Shown here piece by piece: positions 7,632 through 15,725 of a stretch of DNA of 41,699 bases. The DNA is taken from positions 1 to 41,699 of the forward strand of contig CAKQXI010000006.1 in assembly GCA_934281565.1 (NCBI GenBank), given 5' to 3'. The notes under the pieces were generated by a model. That model had not been told where the DNA came from. It did no database searches and saw only the letters and a program-made list of their open reading frames with translations. Made by a program: the position numbers and the translations under genes. Position 1 is the first letter of the stretch, and each line of letters begins with the position of its first letter. The stretch is from an uncultured Prevotella sp. (GTDB taxonomy: Bacteria; Bacteroidota; Bacteroidia; Bacteroidales; Bacteroidaceae).

Positions 7632-7664
7632 AGCCAGTTGTAACGAATGCAACTGGCTTTTTTG
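7632..7664 (+). terminator. Terminator after tRNA-Pro
   Basis: A 9-bp perfect stem (7632-7640 with 7650-7658), 9-nt loop, followed by six T. Confidence 0.88.
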
Positions 7665-7801
7665 TTATTAACAACTATTAACTCACTTTTAAGCAAGGAT
7701 TTTATAAGAAAATACTTTTATAGATGAATATACAAAGGAGAAATCCATTATATTCAACCGAAACCAAAAGAGTAAATAACATATTAAAACATAAAGAAAC
7801 A

Positions 7802-8473
7802 ATGAAGAAATTAAAACTATTCTCTATCTTAGTATGCTGTCTTGCAGCTTTGTCATTCATGTCATGTAACTCCAGTAACACACCATCTTGGACACCGCTT
7901 ACTTCTGCCCAAAAAGCATCATGTTTCACCCAAGTTACGGGTTCACATACTGGTAAGATGATTTACGTAAGTGATGAGCACAAAACAAGTACATCAGATG
8001 TTAGTGACACAACGAGTGTGAATTGGAACATTGGTAGTGGTGTTGGCACAGACACTACTCTGACAGTTACAAACTTTCCTATAAAAGTATTGGCAAAATA
8101 CATCCCTGAAGAAAAGGTTAGTAAGGCATTGGCTTCATACGAAATACCAACTTCATTTAAAAGTGCCATATACTTCCATCAAATTACTCCTACACCTGCA
8201 TTCCTTATCAAGCCTGAGGTTGTGAAATGCAATGTAAATTATGATGGTGCAGACCATGTTATCAGTTTGTATTTCTATCAGAGTTCCGTCTATTCTATCA
8301 CAAGTTACGGCTTCTACAACTCGGCTCAAAAGGCATTGAACATGAACATCTTATTCGGAGGCTATAAGATTGATGCCAAAGACAATGATACCAGTACCCC
8401 CAAGCCTCTTACCGTTAAAGTAGATGGACGCACTTACCAATATGCTCCTTTAACTTTCATTGAGCAGAAATAA
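7802..8473 (+). CDS. Lipoprotein, DUF4840-like
   Basis: A 223-residue protein with lipoprotein signal MKKLKLFSILVCCLAALSFMSC, lipidated at Cys22. The mature part starts with an NSSNTPSWTPLTS linker, then a beta-rich domain without catalytic motifs that I recognise. The overall pattern (AQKASCFTQVTGSHTGKMIYV, then a C-terminal KVDGRTYQYAPLTFIEQK) resembles Bacteroidales proteins labelled DUF4840, function unknown. The ATG at 7802 is chosen over an in-frame one at 7724 because only the former puts the signal peptide at the N-terminus. It stands alone between tRNA-Pro and a terminator shared with the convergent sugar porter. Confidence 0.8.
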   Translation: MKKLKLFSILVCCLAALSFMSCNSSNTPSWTPLTSAQKASCFTQVTGSHTGKMIYVSDEHKTSTSDVSDTTSVNWNIGSGVGTDTTLTVTNFPIKVLAKYIPEEKVSKALASYEIPTSFKSAIYFHQITPTPAFLIKPEVVKCNVNYDGADHVISLYFYQSSVYSITSYGFYNSAQKALNMNILFGGYKIDAKDNDTSTPKPLTVKVDGRTYQYAPLTFIEQK

Positions 8474-8509
8474 TTGTAACAATCAAATAATCTCTAATAA
8501 AAATGTAAA

Positions 8510-8547
8510 AGGCGTGATAGTATTCAACAACTATCACGCCTATTTTT
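8510..8547. terminator. Bidirectional terminator
   Basis: A perfect 11-bp stem (8510-8520 with 8531-8541) with 10-nt loop. A-rich sequence on the left and a T-run on the right allow it to end both the lipoprotein gene and the convergent sugar porter gene. Confidence 0.85.
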
Positions 8548-8566
8548 TATAATTTCAATTTAAACG

Positions 8567-10030
8567 TTAGGCTTCTTTTCTCCAAAGTTTGCTCATATCC
8601 TCCAAGCTCTTGCCTTTGGTCTCTGGCACTAACTTCCACACAAAGAGGGCGGCAATCACACAAATTGCCCCATATAAACCGTATGTAAACCAATGTCCAA
8701 AATCATCACCCTTTGTTAAGTGCATATTAAACATCGGCACAAAGGTTGAGCTTACGATAAAGTTGAATATCCATTGGAAAGCAACGGCGATGGCAACAGC
8801 AGCACCACGAATTGTATTAGGGAATATCTCGGCAATAAGTACCCAGCAAATAGGTCCCCAACTAAACATAAAGCTGGCACTATATATCATAATGCTAATC
8901 ATCGTCAGCATATTCAACGCTGGATTTCCAAAAGTAATAGCAACACCGAATGCGCCAATTGCCATTCCGATAGAGCCACAAATAAGCAAAGGCTTACGTC
9001 CTAACTTCTCAACGGTAAACACAGCAACAAGAGTGAATGAGATGTTCACTACACCCATGATGACAGTCTGGACCATAGGATTTCCCATGCCCATATCCTG
9101 GAAAATACGAGGAGCATAATAGAGGACGGCATTGATACCTACGGCTTGCTGGAACACTGAAAGCATAATACCTACAAAGATACACATGAAGCCATACGAG
9201 AATAACTTTTCCGTCTTTACCGTAACGGTGTTCTTTATATCCTGTATTATCTCTTGGGCTTTCTGAGCACCATTAATCTTAGAGAGAATTCCAAAAGCCT
9301 TGTCATCCTGTCCCACCATCACAAGGTAACGTGGAGTCTCTGGCACAAAGCAAATGAGGAATGTGAACAAGCCTGCTGGCACACATTCACTTCCGAACAT
9401 ATAACGCCAACCAGTCTCGATAGTCCACTGAGCATCCAGCATATTGGCAATTTGTCCTGCCGCATCATAGATGGGATTAGCATGAGAACCCATGATGATA
9501 AAGTTGACGAAATAAACCACCAATTGACCGAAGATAATTGCAAACTGATTCCAACTGACAAGCATACCACGGATATTGCTCGGGGCAACTTCTCCTATGT
9601 ACATCGGGCAAATAGCCGAAGCCATACCTACGCCTACGCCACCAAGCACACGATAAACGTTGAAGACAATGAGCAAAGTCCAATCTGGCTTGCCTTGGGG
9701 AAGAATGTAAGTCTCTGGTTCCATAGACCCCCATGCCGAAATGAAAAAGCAGACACCTGCAAAGATAAGTGAGCGCTTACGACCAAACTTGCTGGCAAAG
9801 AGACCTGAAAGCGAACTACCGATGATACATCCTATCAATGCACTGGAAGAAGTGAACCCATGCATGAAATCAGTGTACTCGAAATCACCAGCACCCTTGA
9901 AGAATGCCTGCAAACCCTTTTCAGCACCTGAGATAACTGCTGTATCATAACCAAAAAGCAGACCGCCAAGTACGGCGACCATCACAATTGAAATAAGATA
10001 GGCCTTAGAGCCTGTTTGTTTTTGTTCCAT
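8567..10030 (-). CDS. xylE: Sugar porter family MFS transporter, XylE-like
   Basis: A 487-residue inner-membrane protein with twelve predicted membrane segments. Sugar porter signatures are GGLLFGYDTAVISGAEKGLQ in the first segment, RVLGGVGVGMAS, YIGEVAPSNIRG, VPETPRYLV, QQAVGINAVLYYAPRIF and a C-terminal PETKGKSLEDM. The NQFAIIFGQLVVYFVN and GWRYMFGSECVPA segments match E. coli XylE (D-xylose/H+ symporter) closely, and the length is almost the same. XylE relatives may carry xylose, glucose or other monosaccharides, so the substrate is inferred. No xylose catabolic gene is adjacent; the gene is monocistronic and convergent with the small lipoprotein gene. Confidence 0.88.
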   Translation of the reverse strand: MEQKQTGSKAYLISIVMVAVLGGLLFGYDTAVISGAEKGLQAFFKGAGDFEYTDFMHGFTSSSALIGCIIGSSLSGLFASKFGRKRSLIFAGVCFFISAWGSMEPETYILPQGKPDWTLLIVFNVYRVLGGVGVGMASAICPMYIGEVAPSNIRGMLVSWNQFAIIFGQLVVYFVNFIIMGSHANPIYDAAGQIANMLDAQWTIETGWRYMFGSECVPAGLFTFLICFVPETPRYLVMVGQDDKAFGILSKINGAQKAQEIIQDIKNTVTVKTEKLFSYGFMCIFVGIMLSVFQQAVGINAVLYYAPRIFQDMGMGNPMVQTVIMGVVNISFTLVAVFTVEKLGRKPLLICGSIGMAIGAFGVAITFGNPALNMLTMISIMIYSASFMFSWGPICWVLIAEIFPNTIRGAAVAIAVAFQWIFNFIVSSTFVPMFNMHLTKGDDFGHWFTYGLYGAICVIAALFVWKLVPETKGKSLEDMSKLWRKEA

Positions 10031-10101
10031 TATTATTAGGTTTTATTTATTTCTTTCATTAAATAATACGTGCATTCTGCCGTTTTCCCCTATTTTTTTT
10101 G

Positions 10102-10109
10102 TAAATTTG
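10102..10109 (+). promoter_or_regulatory. Promoter -7 box for metF
   Basis: TAAATTTG matches TAnnTTTG 25 bp before the metF start; the -33 element is poor. A reverse-strand match (TATTTTTG, 10114-10121) may serve the divergent sugar porter gene. Confidence 0.45.
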
Positions 10110-10134
10110 CAACCAAAAATAGATATTACGTAAT

Positions 10135-11091
10135 ATGAACATAGCTGATTTTCTAAATAAAGAAGGACAAAAGAAAGGGTTTTCTTTTGAAGTTTTGCCT
10201 CCATTGAAAGGCAATGGCACGGAAACTCTCTTCCGTACCATTGATAGCTTGAAAGAATTCGGACCTCGATTTATCAACATTACCACTCACCATAGTGAGT
10301 ACGTATATAAAGAGGTGAACAATGGATTGTTGACTCGCCAACGTGTGCGTCGTCGCCCTGGCACGATTGCCATTGCGGCATCCATACAGAACAAATACGA
10401 CATCCCCGTTATTCCTCACATCATTTGTAGCGGTGCTTCTATTGACGACATAGAATACGAATTGCTCGACCTCCAGTTCTTGGGCATCTCCAATCTTCTT
10501 TTGCTTCGTGGTGACAAGGCTAAAGAGGACAGGCAATTCACCCCCACTCCAAATGGACACACTCATGCGACCGACTTATTAAAGCAGGTTGCCAAGTTCA
10601 ATGATGGCTTCTTTGCAGATGGTACTTCCATCAAGCACCCTGGCGAGAAGTTTTGCTATGGTGTGGCTTGTTATCCTGAGAAGCATGAAGAAGCACCCAA
10701 CATGGAACAGGACATGATACACTTGAAAGAGAAGCAAGACTTAGGTGCATTATACGCCGTGACCCAGCTTTTCTATGACAACCAGAAGTTTTATGAATTC
10801 GTAGAAAAAGCTCGTGCCTTGGGTATAACCATCCCTATCATTCCTGCCATCAAGCCCTTCGCCAAACTATCCCAGCTCACGGTCGTGCCAAAGACATTCC
10901 ATTGTGACATTCCCGAGGAATTGGCTTGCGAGGTCTTGAAATGCAAGACGGATGAGGACGCAAAGGCACTGGGCATTGAATGGACCACCAATCAGGTGAA
11001 AGACCTTTTCGAGCATGGTTATAACAATGTGCATTTCTTTACCGTATCAGCCGTTGACTCCGTAAAGCAAATTGCAAAGATACTTTTCTAA
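10135..11091 (+). CDS. metF: Methylenetetrahydrofolate reductase
   Basis: A 318-residue flavoenzyme of one-carbon metabolism that reduces 5,10-methylene-THF to 5-methyl-THF for methionine synthesis. Signatures: FSFEVLPPLKGNGTETLF at the N-terminus with the catalytic glutamate, FINITTHHSEY, VIPHIICSGAS, LLLRGDKAKED, then TQLFYDNQKFYEFV and IPIIPAIKPFAK. Length is usual for the bacterial catalytic domain. It is followed after 35 bp by holB on the same strand, probably co-transcribed. No methionine riboswitch or other leader structure is visible in the short upstream region. Confidence 0.95.
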   Translation: MNIADFLNKEGQKKGFSFEVLPPLKGNGTETLFRTIDSLKEFGPRFINITTHHSEYVYKEVNNGLLTRQRVRRRPGTIAIAASIQNKYDIPVIPHIICSGASIDDIEYELLDLQFLGISNLLLLRGDKAKEDRQFTPTPNGHTHATDLLKQVAKFNDGFFADGTSIKHPGEKFCYGVACYPEKHEEAPNMEQDMIHLKEKQDLGALYAVTQLFYDNQKFYEFVEKARALGITIPIIPAIKPFAKLSQLTVVPKTFHCDIPEELACEVLKCKTDEDAKALGIEWTTNQVKDLFEHGYNNVHFFTVSAVDSVKQIAKILF

Positions 11092-11126
11092 ATGAAGAAC
11101 AAAGAAAAAGAATTCAATACTAAAAT

Positions 11127-12257
11127 ATGAAGTTTAGTGAAGTCATAGGTCAAAAAGAAATATGGGAACACCTCATGGAGATGGCAAAAGAGCAAAAGGT
11201 TCCCCATGCTTTGCTTTTCTGTGGTCCCCAAGGCTGTGGAAAGATGGCAGTAGCATTGGCTTTCGCCTGCTATCTGCTTGGTGAACGTGAGGAAGAAACA
11301 CCTGTGAACCATCGTGCCATTGCCATGCTTAAGAAATGGGAACATCCAGACTTATACTTCACTTACCCCACCATCAAGTCGCCGATGATGGGCAGCGACC
11401 ATCAGCCTATTAGTGATGACTATGCCAAGGAATGGAGAGCCCTGCTTGCCAAAGGTCCTTATTTCCAGATAAGTGACTGGCTCAAGGAAATGGGCGACTC
11501 CAACAAGCAAGCTATCATCACGGGTGAGGAAAGCGATAACTTGTCTCGAAGACTGAGCATGATGTCGAGCCAAGGTGGATATAAAGTTAGCCTGATATGG
11601 TTGCCTGAACGCATGAACCAAACCAGTGCCAACAAGATATTGAAGCTCTTGGAAGAACCACCTTCTCAAACGAAGTTTATCTTGGTGAGCGAAAATCCAG
11701 AGCAATTGCTCGAGACTATCAGAAGTCGTACGCAACGCATCGACTTCAAGAAGATACCCACTCCCGACATAGAGGAAGCTCTTATCCAGCGTAGGGGAAT
11801 AGAACCTGATACGGCGCATCGCATCGCTCGCATTGCCAATGGCAATTGGAACCTCGCCATGGAAGAACTTGATTCGGGCAATGAGAACCGACTACATCTT
11901 GATATGTTCATCATGTTGATGCGTTTGGCTTACCTGCGCAACATCCATGACTTGAAGAAGTGGAGTGAAGTGATTGCCTCTTTCGGAAGAGAGAAGCAGA
12001 AACGTATGTTAGATTACTTCATGCACATGCTAAGGGAAAGTTTCATGTATAATTTCCGTCAACCAGAGATTATTTACATGACGCAGGAGGAAGAGAACTT
12101 TGCCAAGAACTTTGCTCGCTTTATCAATGAGGCAAACATTATTGACATCTTCAACCTCTTCGATGAGTCAAAAAGGTTCATTGGACAAAATGCCAATCCC
12201 AAGATTGTTTTCTTTGACATGGCACTTAAAATCATCGTACTTCTCATCAGGAAGTGA
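11127..12257 (+). CDS. holB: DNA polymerase III subunit delta'
   Basis: A 376-residue clamp-loader subunit of the AAA+ family. The P-loop is GPQGCGKMA (33-41). MNQTSANKILKLLEEPPSQTKFILVSENPEQLLETIRSRTQRI is the conserved segment of delta'/tau subunits, including the SRC-like arginine motif (SRTQR here). It lacks the four-cysteine zinc module of tau/gamma, which together with the weak N-terminal half favours delta'. In the replisome it helps open the beta clamp. It follows metF and is separated from the PSP1 gene by repeat family A. Confidence 0.88.
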   Translation: MKFSEVIGQKEIWEHLMEMAKEQKVPHALLFCGPQGCGKMAVALAFACYLLGEREEETPVNHRAIAMLKKWEHPDLYFTYPTIKSPMMGSDHQPISDDYAKEWRALLAKGPYFQISDWLKEMGDSNKQAIITGEESDNLSRRLSMMSSQGGYKVSLIWLPERMNQTSANKILKLLEEPPSQTKFILVSENPEQLLETIRSRTQRIDFKKIPTPDIEEALIQRRGIEPDTAHRIARIANGNWNLAMEELDSGNENRLHLDMFIMLMRLAYLRNIHDLKKWSEVIASFGREKQKRMLDYFMHMLRESFMYNFRQPEIIYMTQEEENFAKNFARFINEANIIDIFNLFDESKRFIGQNANPKIVFFDMALKIIVLLIRK

Positions 12258-12271
12258 AGAATGGAGGGGAT

Positions 12272-12413
12272 TTAGTTAATAGTTGATAGTTAATAGTTTA
12301 TAGTTTATAGCATTAAGGGCGCAAGCCTAACTTAACATTTAACACTTAACATTTAACATTAAAAAATTCAACATTTAACATTAAAAGAAATTCAACACTC
12401 AACATTCAACATT
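12272..12413 (+). repeat. Intergenic repeat family A, copy 2 (upstream of the PSP1 gene)
   Basis: Same construction as the repeat before pyrH: AGTTAATAG/TAGTTTATAG units, a core with GGGCGCAAGCC, then TTAACATT and TTCAACATT units. Bases 12307-12360 are identical to the minus strand of 1144-1197. It lies just before the start codon in the same orientation relative to transcription as copy 1. Confidence 0.85.
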
Positions 12414-12446
12414 ATAAATATATAATTATTAAATAAAAAAAGAATC

Positions 12447-13727
12447 GTGGACTATAAAAATATGAAATTCAGAATGTGCCACAATTGCGACAGAGGACTT
12501 TGTTGCAAGGCCGTGGGAAGACAAGATCGTCAATTAAATACTTACGATTGGCTTGCCGATGTTCCTGGCAATGCCGAGAGCACCGACCTTGTCGAAGTAC
12601 AATTCAAGAATACCCGCAAGGGATATTACCACAATGTCAATAACCTCGACCTCAAGAAAGGCGACATTGTTGCAGTAGAGGCTAATCCAGGGCATGACAT
12701 TGGTGTCGTAACACTCACAGGTCGCCTTGTCAAACTCCAGATCAAGAAGGCTAACCTCAAGTCTATGGACGACATAAAACGTATTTATCGTATCGCCAAG
12801 ACCGTAGACATCGAGAAATGCAAGGAGGCCAAGAGCCGTGAGCATGGCACGATGATACAAAGCCGCCAGATAGCCAAAGACCTTGGCTTGAAGATGAAGA
12901 TTGGCGATGTGGAATATCAAGGCGATGGCAACAAGGCGATATTCTATTACATTGCCGACGAGCGCGTTGACTTCCGCCAACTCATCAAGGTGCTTGCCGA
13001 TACATTCCATGTAAGGATTGAGATGAAGCAGATTGGTGCTCGCCAAGAAGCAGGGCGTATTGGAGGTACAGGACCTTGTGGACGAGAACTTTGTTGTGCC
13101 ACTTGGATGAAGAACTTCGTGAGTGTAAGCACAAACGCCGCACGTTACCAAGACATATCTCTCAACCCACAGAAGCTGGCTGGTATGTGTGCCAAGCTAA
13201 AATGTTGCCTTAACTATGAGGTGGACAACTATGTGGAAGCCAGCAAGAAGATGCCTGCCAAGGATATTGTCTTGCAAACCGCAGATGGCGATTATCACTT
13301 GTTCAAGTCTGACATCCTGGCTGGTCTCATCACCTACTCCACGGACAAGAACCTTGCCGCTAACCTGGAAACCATCTCCGCCGAGCGTGCCAAGGAAATC
13401 ATCGACATGAACCGTCGTGGCGAAAAACCTCTGAGCCTATTGGAGAATGGCAAGGCAAAGACTTCGCCTAAGTCAGCCGACTTGCTTGCCGAAGCCGACT
13501 TGAGCCGTTTCGACAAAAACAAGAGGAGAAAGAAGAACAACAAGAATAGGAACAACAAGAACGAAAGAGGAGATAAAAACGACAAGGGGGAAAGAGGCGA
13601 GAGAAACAATCGCTATCGTGGAAACAAGTCCCAGAACGGAAAACGCCCACAAGGCAACAAAAACCAGAATGGGAACCGCCAGAACAACCGCCAGCAAAAC
13701 CAAGGTTCAAACGAGAATAAAGAATGA
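12447..13727 (+). CDS. PSP1-domain protein, RicT/YaaT-like
   Basis: A 426-residue protein whose residues of about 40-290 match the PSP1 domain of Bacillus YaaT/RicT. The conserved CGRELCCATWM and MCAKLKCCLNYE cysteine motifs are intact, and an additional CHNCDRGLCCKA cysteine cluster lies at the N-terminus. In Bacillus the homologue binds an iron-sulfur cluster within the RicAFT complex affecting RNase Y; no RicA/RicF partners are seen here. The last 70 residues are a low-complexity tail of K, N, R, G and Q, probably disordered and possibly RNA-binding. The start is GTG at 12447 (MDYKNMKF); an ATG at 12462 is the alternative. Its stop overlaps the gldH start (ATGA), indicating coupled translation. 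Confidence 0.85.
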   Translation: MDYKNMKFRMCHNCDRGLCCKAVGRQDRQLNTYDWLADVPGNAESTDLVEVQFKNTRKGYYHNVNNLDLKKGDIVAVEANPGHDIGVVTLTGRLVKLQIKKANLKSMDDIKRIYRIAKTVDIEKCKEAKSREHGTMIQSRQIAKDLGLKMKIGDVEYQGDGNKAIFYYIADERVDFRQLIKVLADTFHVRIEMKQIGARQEAGRIGGTGPCGRELCCATWMKNFVSVSTNAARYQDISLNPQKLAGMCAKLKCCLNYEVDNYVEASKKMPAKDIVLQTADGDYHLFKSDILAGLITYSTDKNLAANLETISAERAKEIIDMNRRGEKPLSLLENGKAKTSPKSADLLAEADLSRFDKNKRRKKNNKNRNNKNERGDKNDKGERGERNNRYRGNKSQNGKRPQGNKNQNGNRQNNRQQNQGSNENKE

Positions 13728-14212
13728 AAAGAATTGCTTACACCTTATTATTCATAATAGGAATAGCCATGCTTCTTCCCTCCTGCACCGGGGCTCTGGT
13801 ATACGACCAATATGAGCACACCCCCATCGCAGGATGGGAAAAGAACGACACCCTCTCCTTTGAGGTGCCTCCACTCGCTTCGGGCGGCACTTACCAAGGG
13901 AGCCTGGGGCTTCGTATCACTGGTGCCTATCCTTTCATGAAGCTCACCCTGATTGTTACTTCCAAGGTATATCCCAAGAATGGTCCCAAGGGCAAGTATG
14001 AGGTAAGCGAAGACACCCTGCAATGCGACCTCATCGACCAATTTGGGAAGACGAAAGGGCAAGGTATCAGCTATTACCAATACAATATGCCCATTTCCGT
14101 AAAAGACCTCCAAGAGGGCGATTCTCTCCTATTTGCCATACGGCACGACATGAAGAGGGAAATCCTGCCAGGCATCAGCGACATCGGGCTAAAGCTCACT
14201 CGGATACGGTAA
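13724..14212 (+). CDS. gldH: Gliding motility lipoprotein GldH
   Basis: A 162-residue lipoprotein with signal MKRIAYTLLFIIGIAMLLPSC (Cys21). The mature sequence LVYDQYEHTPIAGWEKNDTLSFEV and the later YNMPISVKDL and GISDIGLKL match GldH proteins of Bacteroidetes. GldH is needed for gliding in Flavobacterium; in non-gliding Bacteroidales it is usually considered an envelope protein linked with type IX secretion, but its exact task is not settled. It overlaps the PSP1 gene by 4 bp and converges with rodA, with only 4 bp between stop codons. Confidence 0.88.
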   Translation: MKRIAYTLLFIIGIAMLLPSCTGALVYDQYEHTPIAGWEKNDTLSFEVPPLASGGTYQGSLGLRITGAYPFMKLTLIVTSKVYPKNGPKGKYEVSEDTLQCDLIDQFGKTKGQGISYYQYNMPISVKDLQEGDSLLFAIRHDMKREILPGISDIGLKLTRIR

Positions 14213-14216
14213 GGAA

Positions 14217-15680
14217 CTAAGTCCTTACAAGGTTTCTACCTGCATCTATTCGCAAGAAGATGAACAACAAGATGGTAAATCCCCAGAGCGAAGAACCGCC
14301 GTAGCTGAAGAAAGGAAGAGGAATACCGATGACAGGCGTCAAACCAAGCACCATTCCCACGTTGATAAACAAGTGGAACAGGAAGACGCTCAGCACGCAA
14401 TAACCATACACACGCCCAAACTTAAACGGTTGCCGCTCGGCAAGGTGCATGAGCCTAAGGATAAGTGCCAGGAACAAGAGCAAGACTCCTGCCGAGCCAA
14501 GGAAACCCTCTTCCTCGCCCACCGTACAAAAGATAAAGTCGGTATCTTGCTCAGGCACAAACTTCAACTTGGTTTGTGTCCCGTTCAAGAAACCCTTTCC
14601 TTGCAAACCTCCAGAGCCTATGGCTATCTCGCTCTGATGCACGTTATATCCTGCGCCAGCCAAGTCTTCGTCCAGTCCTAAGAGAACGTTGATACGTACT
14701 CGCTGGTGAGGTTCCATCACATCATTCAACACATAGTCGGCGGAATAGAAAAAGGCGATGGAGCCCAAGGCAAACGTCGCTATGAAGAAATAATTGCGCA
14801 AGCGAGTGCTCAAGCCTTGGTAGACTAAAAAGCCCACCAACCCTGCGCAAAGAAAGAGCTGCACCCACACGATGTCGAACGGTATGACATATATGGAGAA
14901 CAAGCTAAACAACAACGTGATGCCCAAGGAATAAATCAAGATGGTAAACGTATGCTTCCTATTTTTCGTGTACGAATTGACCATACCCGCCGAGAATATC
15001 TGAACCAGAAGCAATACCACGAACTTGCCCACGGAGGTGGAAGTATCCCACAACATCACATTCTCATACTTGATGCCGACGACGAAATACACCACCATTG
15101 CCACGGCAGTAAACAGGATGCTCCCTGGCATTCCCTCACGATAGAACATAAGGAAGAAAGCGGAATAAACCAATGCCGAGCCCGTCTCACGTTGTCCCAC
15201 GATGCAAATCATAGGGATGATGACGATGGCACATGCCGCACAAAAATGCTTCAGCTTATGGATATTAAAGCCATAGCTGCTCATGAACTTCGCCACAGCA
15301 AGCGCCGTGGCAAACTTGGCGAACTCGGCTGGTTGCAACCTCAACGGTCCCAGCACAAGCCATGAGCGAGAGCCTTTGATGCTATGCGGATTGAATATCG
15401 TGGCAAAGAGCAACAACACCAATGCCGCATAGATGACATAAGAGAACGTGTCATAGAACCTATCGTCGAGCATCAGGATGACGAAGCCCAGCACGATGGA
15501 AGTACCTATCCAGATAATTTGCATACCCGAGCGTGTGCCCAAGCTGAAAATATCCGTATCACCGTATGTATAGCTCGCGCCACAGACACTTATCCATCCA
15601 AAGGTGAGCAATGCCAGGTAAATTCCGATTGTCCACCAATCTATCGCGCGAAGCACGCTTGGTTGCCTATTATCCACCAT
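14217..15680 (-). CDS. rodA: Rod shape-determining protein RodA (SEDS glycosyltransferase)
   Basis: A 487-residue SEDS-family peptidoglycan polymerase with about ten membrane segments. Typical segments are the N-terminal IDWWTIGIYLALLTFGWISV, SRSWLVLGPLRLQPAEFAK, GGLQGKGFLNGTQTKLKFVPEQDTDFIFCTVGEEEGFLG and NVGMVLGLTPVIGIPLPFFSYGGSS. It is longer than E. coli RodA (about 370) because of extra membrane segments in the middle (residues of about 200-300), common in Bacteroidetes. RodA polymerises lipid II together with PBP2. It is the last gene of the mreB-mreC-mreD-mrdA-rodA cluster and follows mrdA after 45 bp of AATTAATAATT-type repeat. Confidence 0.94.
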   Translation of the reverse strand: MVDNRQPSVLRAIDWWTIGIYLALLTFGWISVCGASYTYGDTDIFSLGTRSGMQIIWIGTSIVLGFVILMLDDRFYDTFSYVIYAALVLLLFATIFNPHSIKGSRSWLVLGPLRLQPAEFAKFATALAVAKFMSSYGFNIHKLKHFCAACAIVIIPMICIVGQRETGSALVYSAFFLMFYREGMPGSILFTAVAMVVYFVVGIKYENVMLWDTSTSVGKFVVLLLVQIFSAGMVNSYTKNRKHTFTILIYSLGITLLFSLFSIYVIPFDIVWVQLFLCAGLVGFLVYQGLSTRLRNYFFIATFALGSIAFFYSADYVLNDVMEPHQRVRINVLLGLDEDLAGAGYNVHQSEIAIGSGGLQGKGFLNGTQTKLKFVPEQDTDFIFCTVGEEEGFLGSAGVLLLFLALILRLMHLAERQPFKFGRVYGYCVLSVFLFHLFINVGMVLGLTPVIGIPLPFFSYGGSSLWGFTILLFIFLRIDAGRNLVRT

Positions 15681-15725
15681 GAATTATTAATTCTAAATTC
15701 TAAATTATTAATTATTAATTCTTAA
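15681..15725 (-). repeat. AATTAATA/TTTAGAA simple repeat before rodA
   Basis: The entire 45-bp mrdA-rodA gap is made of AATTAATAATT and TTTAGAATTTAG units ending right at the rodA ATG. It resembles the arms of repeat family A but lacks the GC-containing core. Confidence 0.6.

Noticed and set aside
8567..10030. Sugar porter as part of the fructan locus
   Set aside because: It is more than 20 kb away, resembles the xylose carrier XylE and has no shared regulatory motif that I can see.
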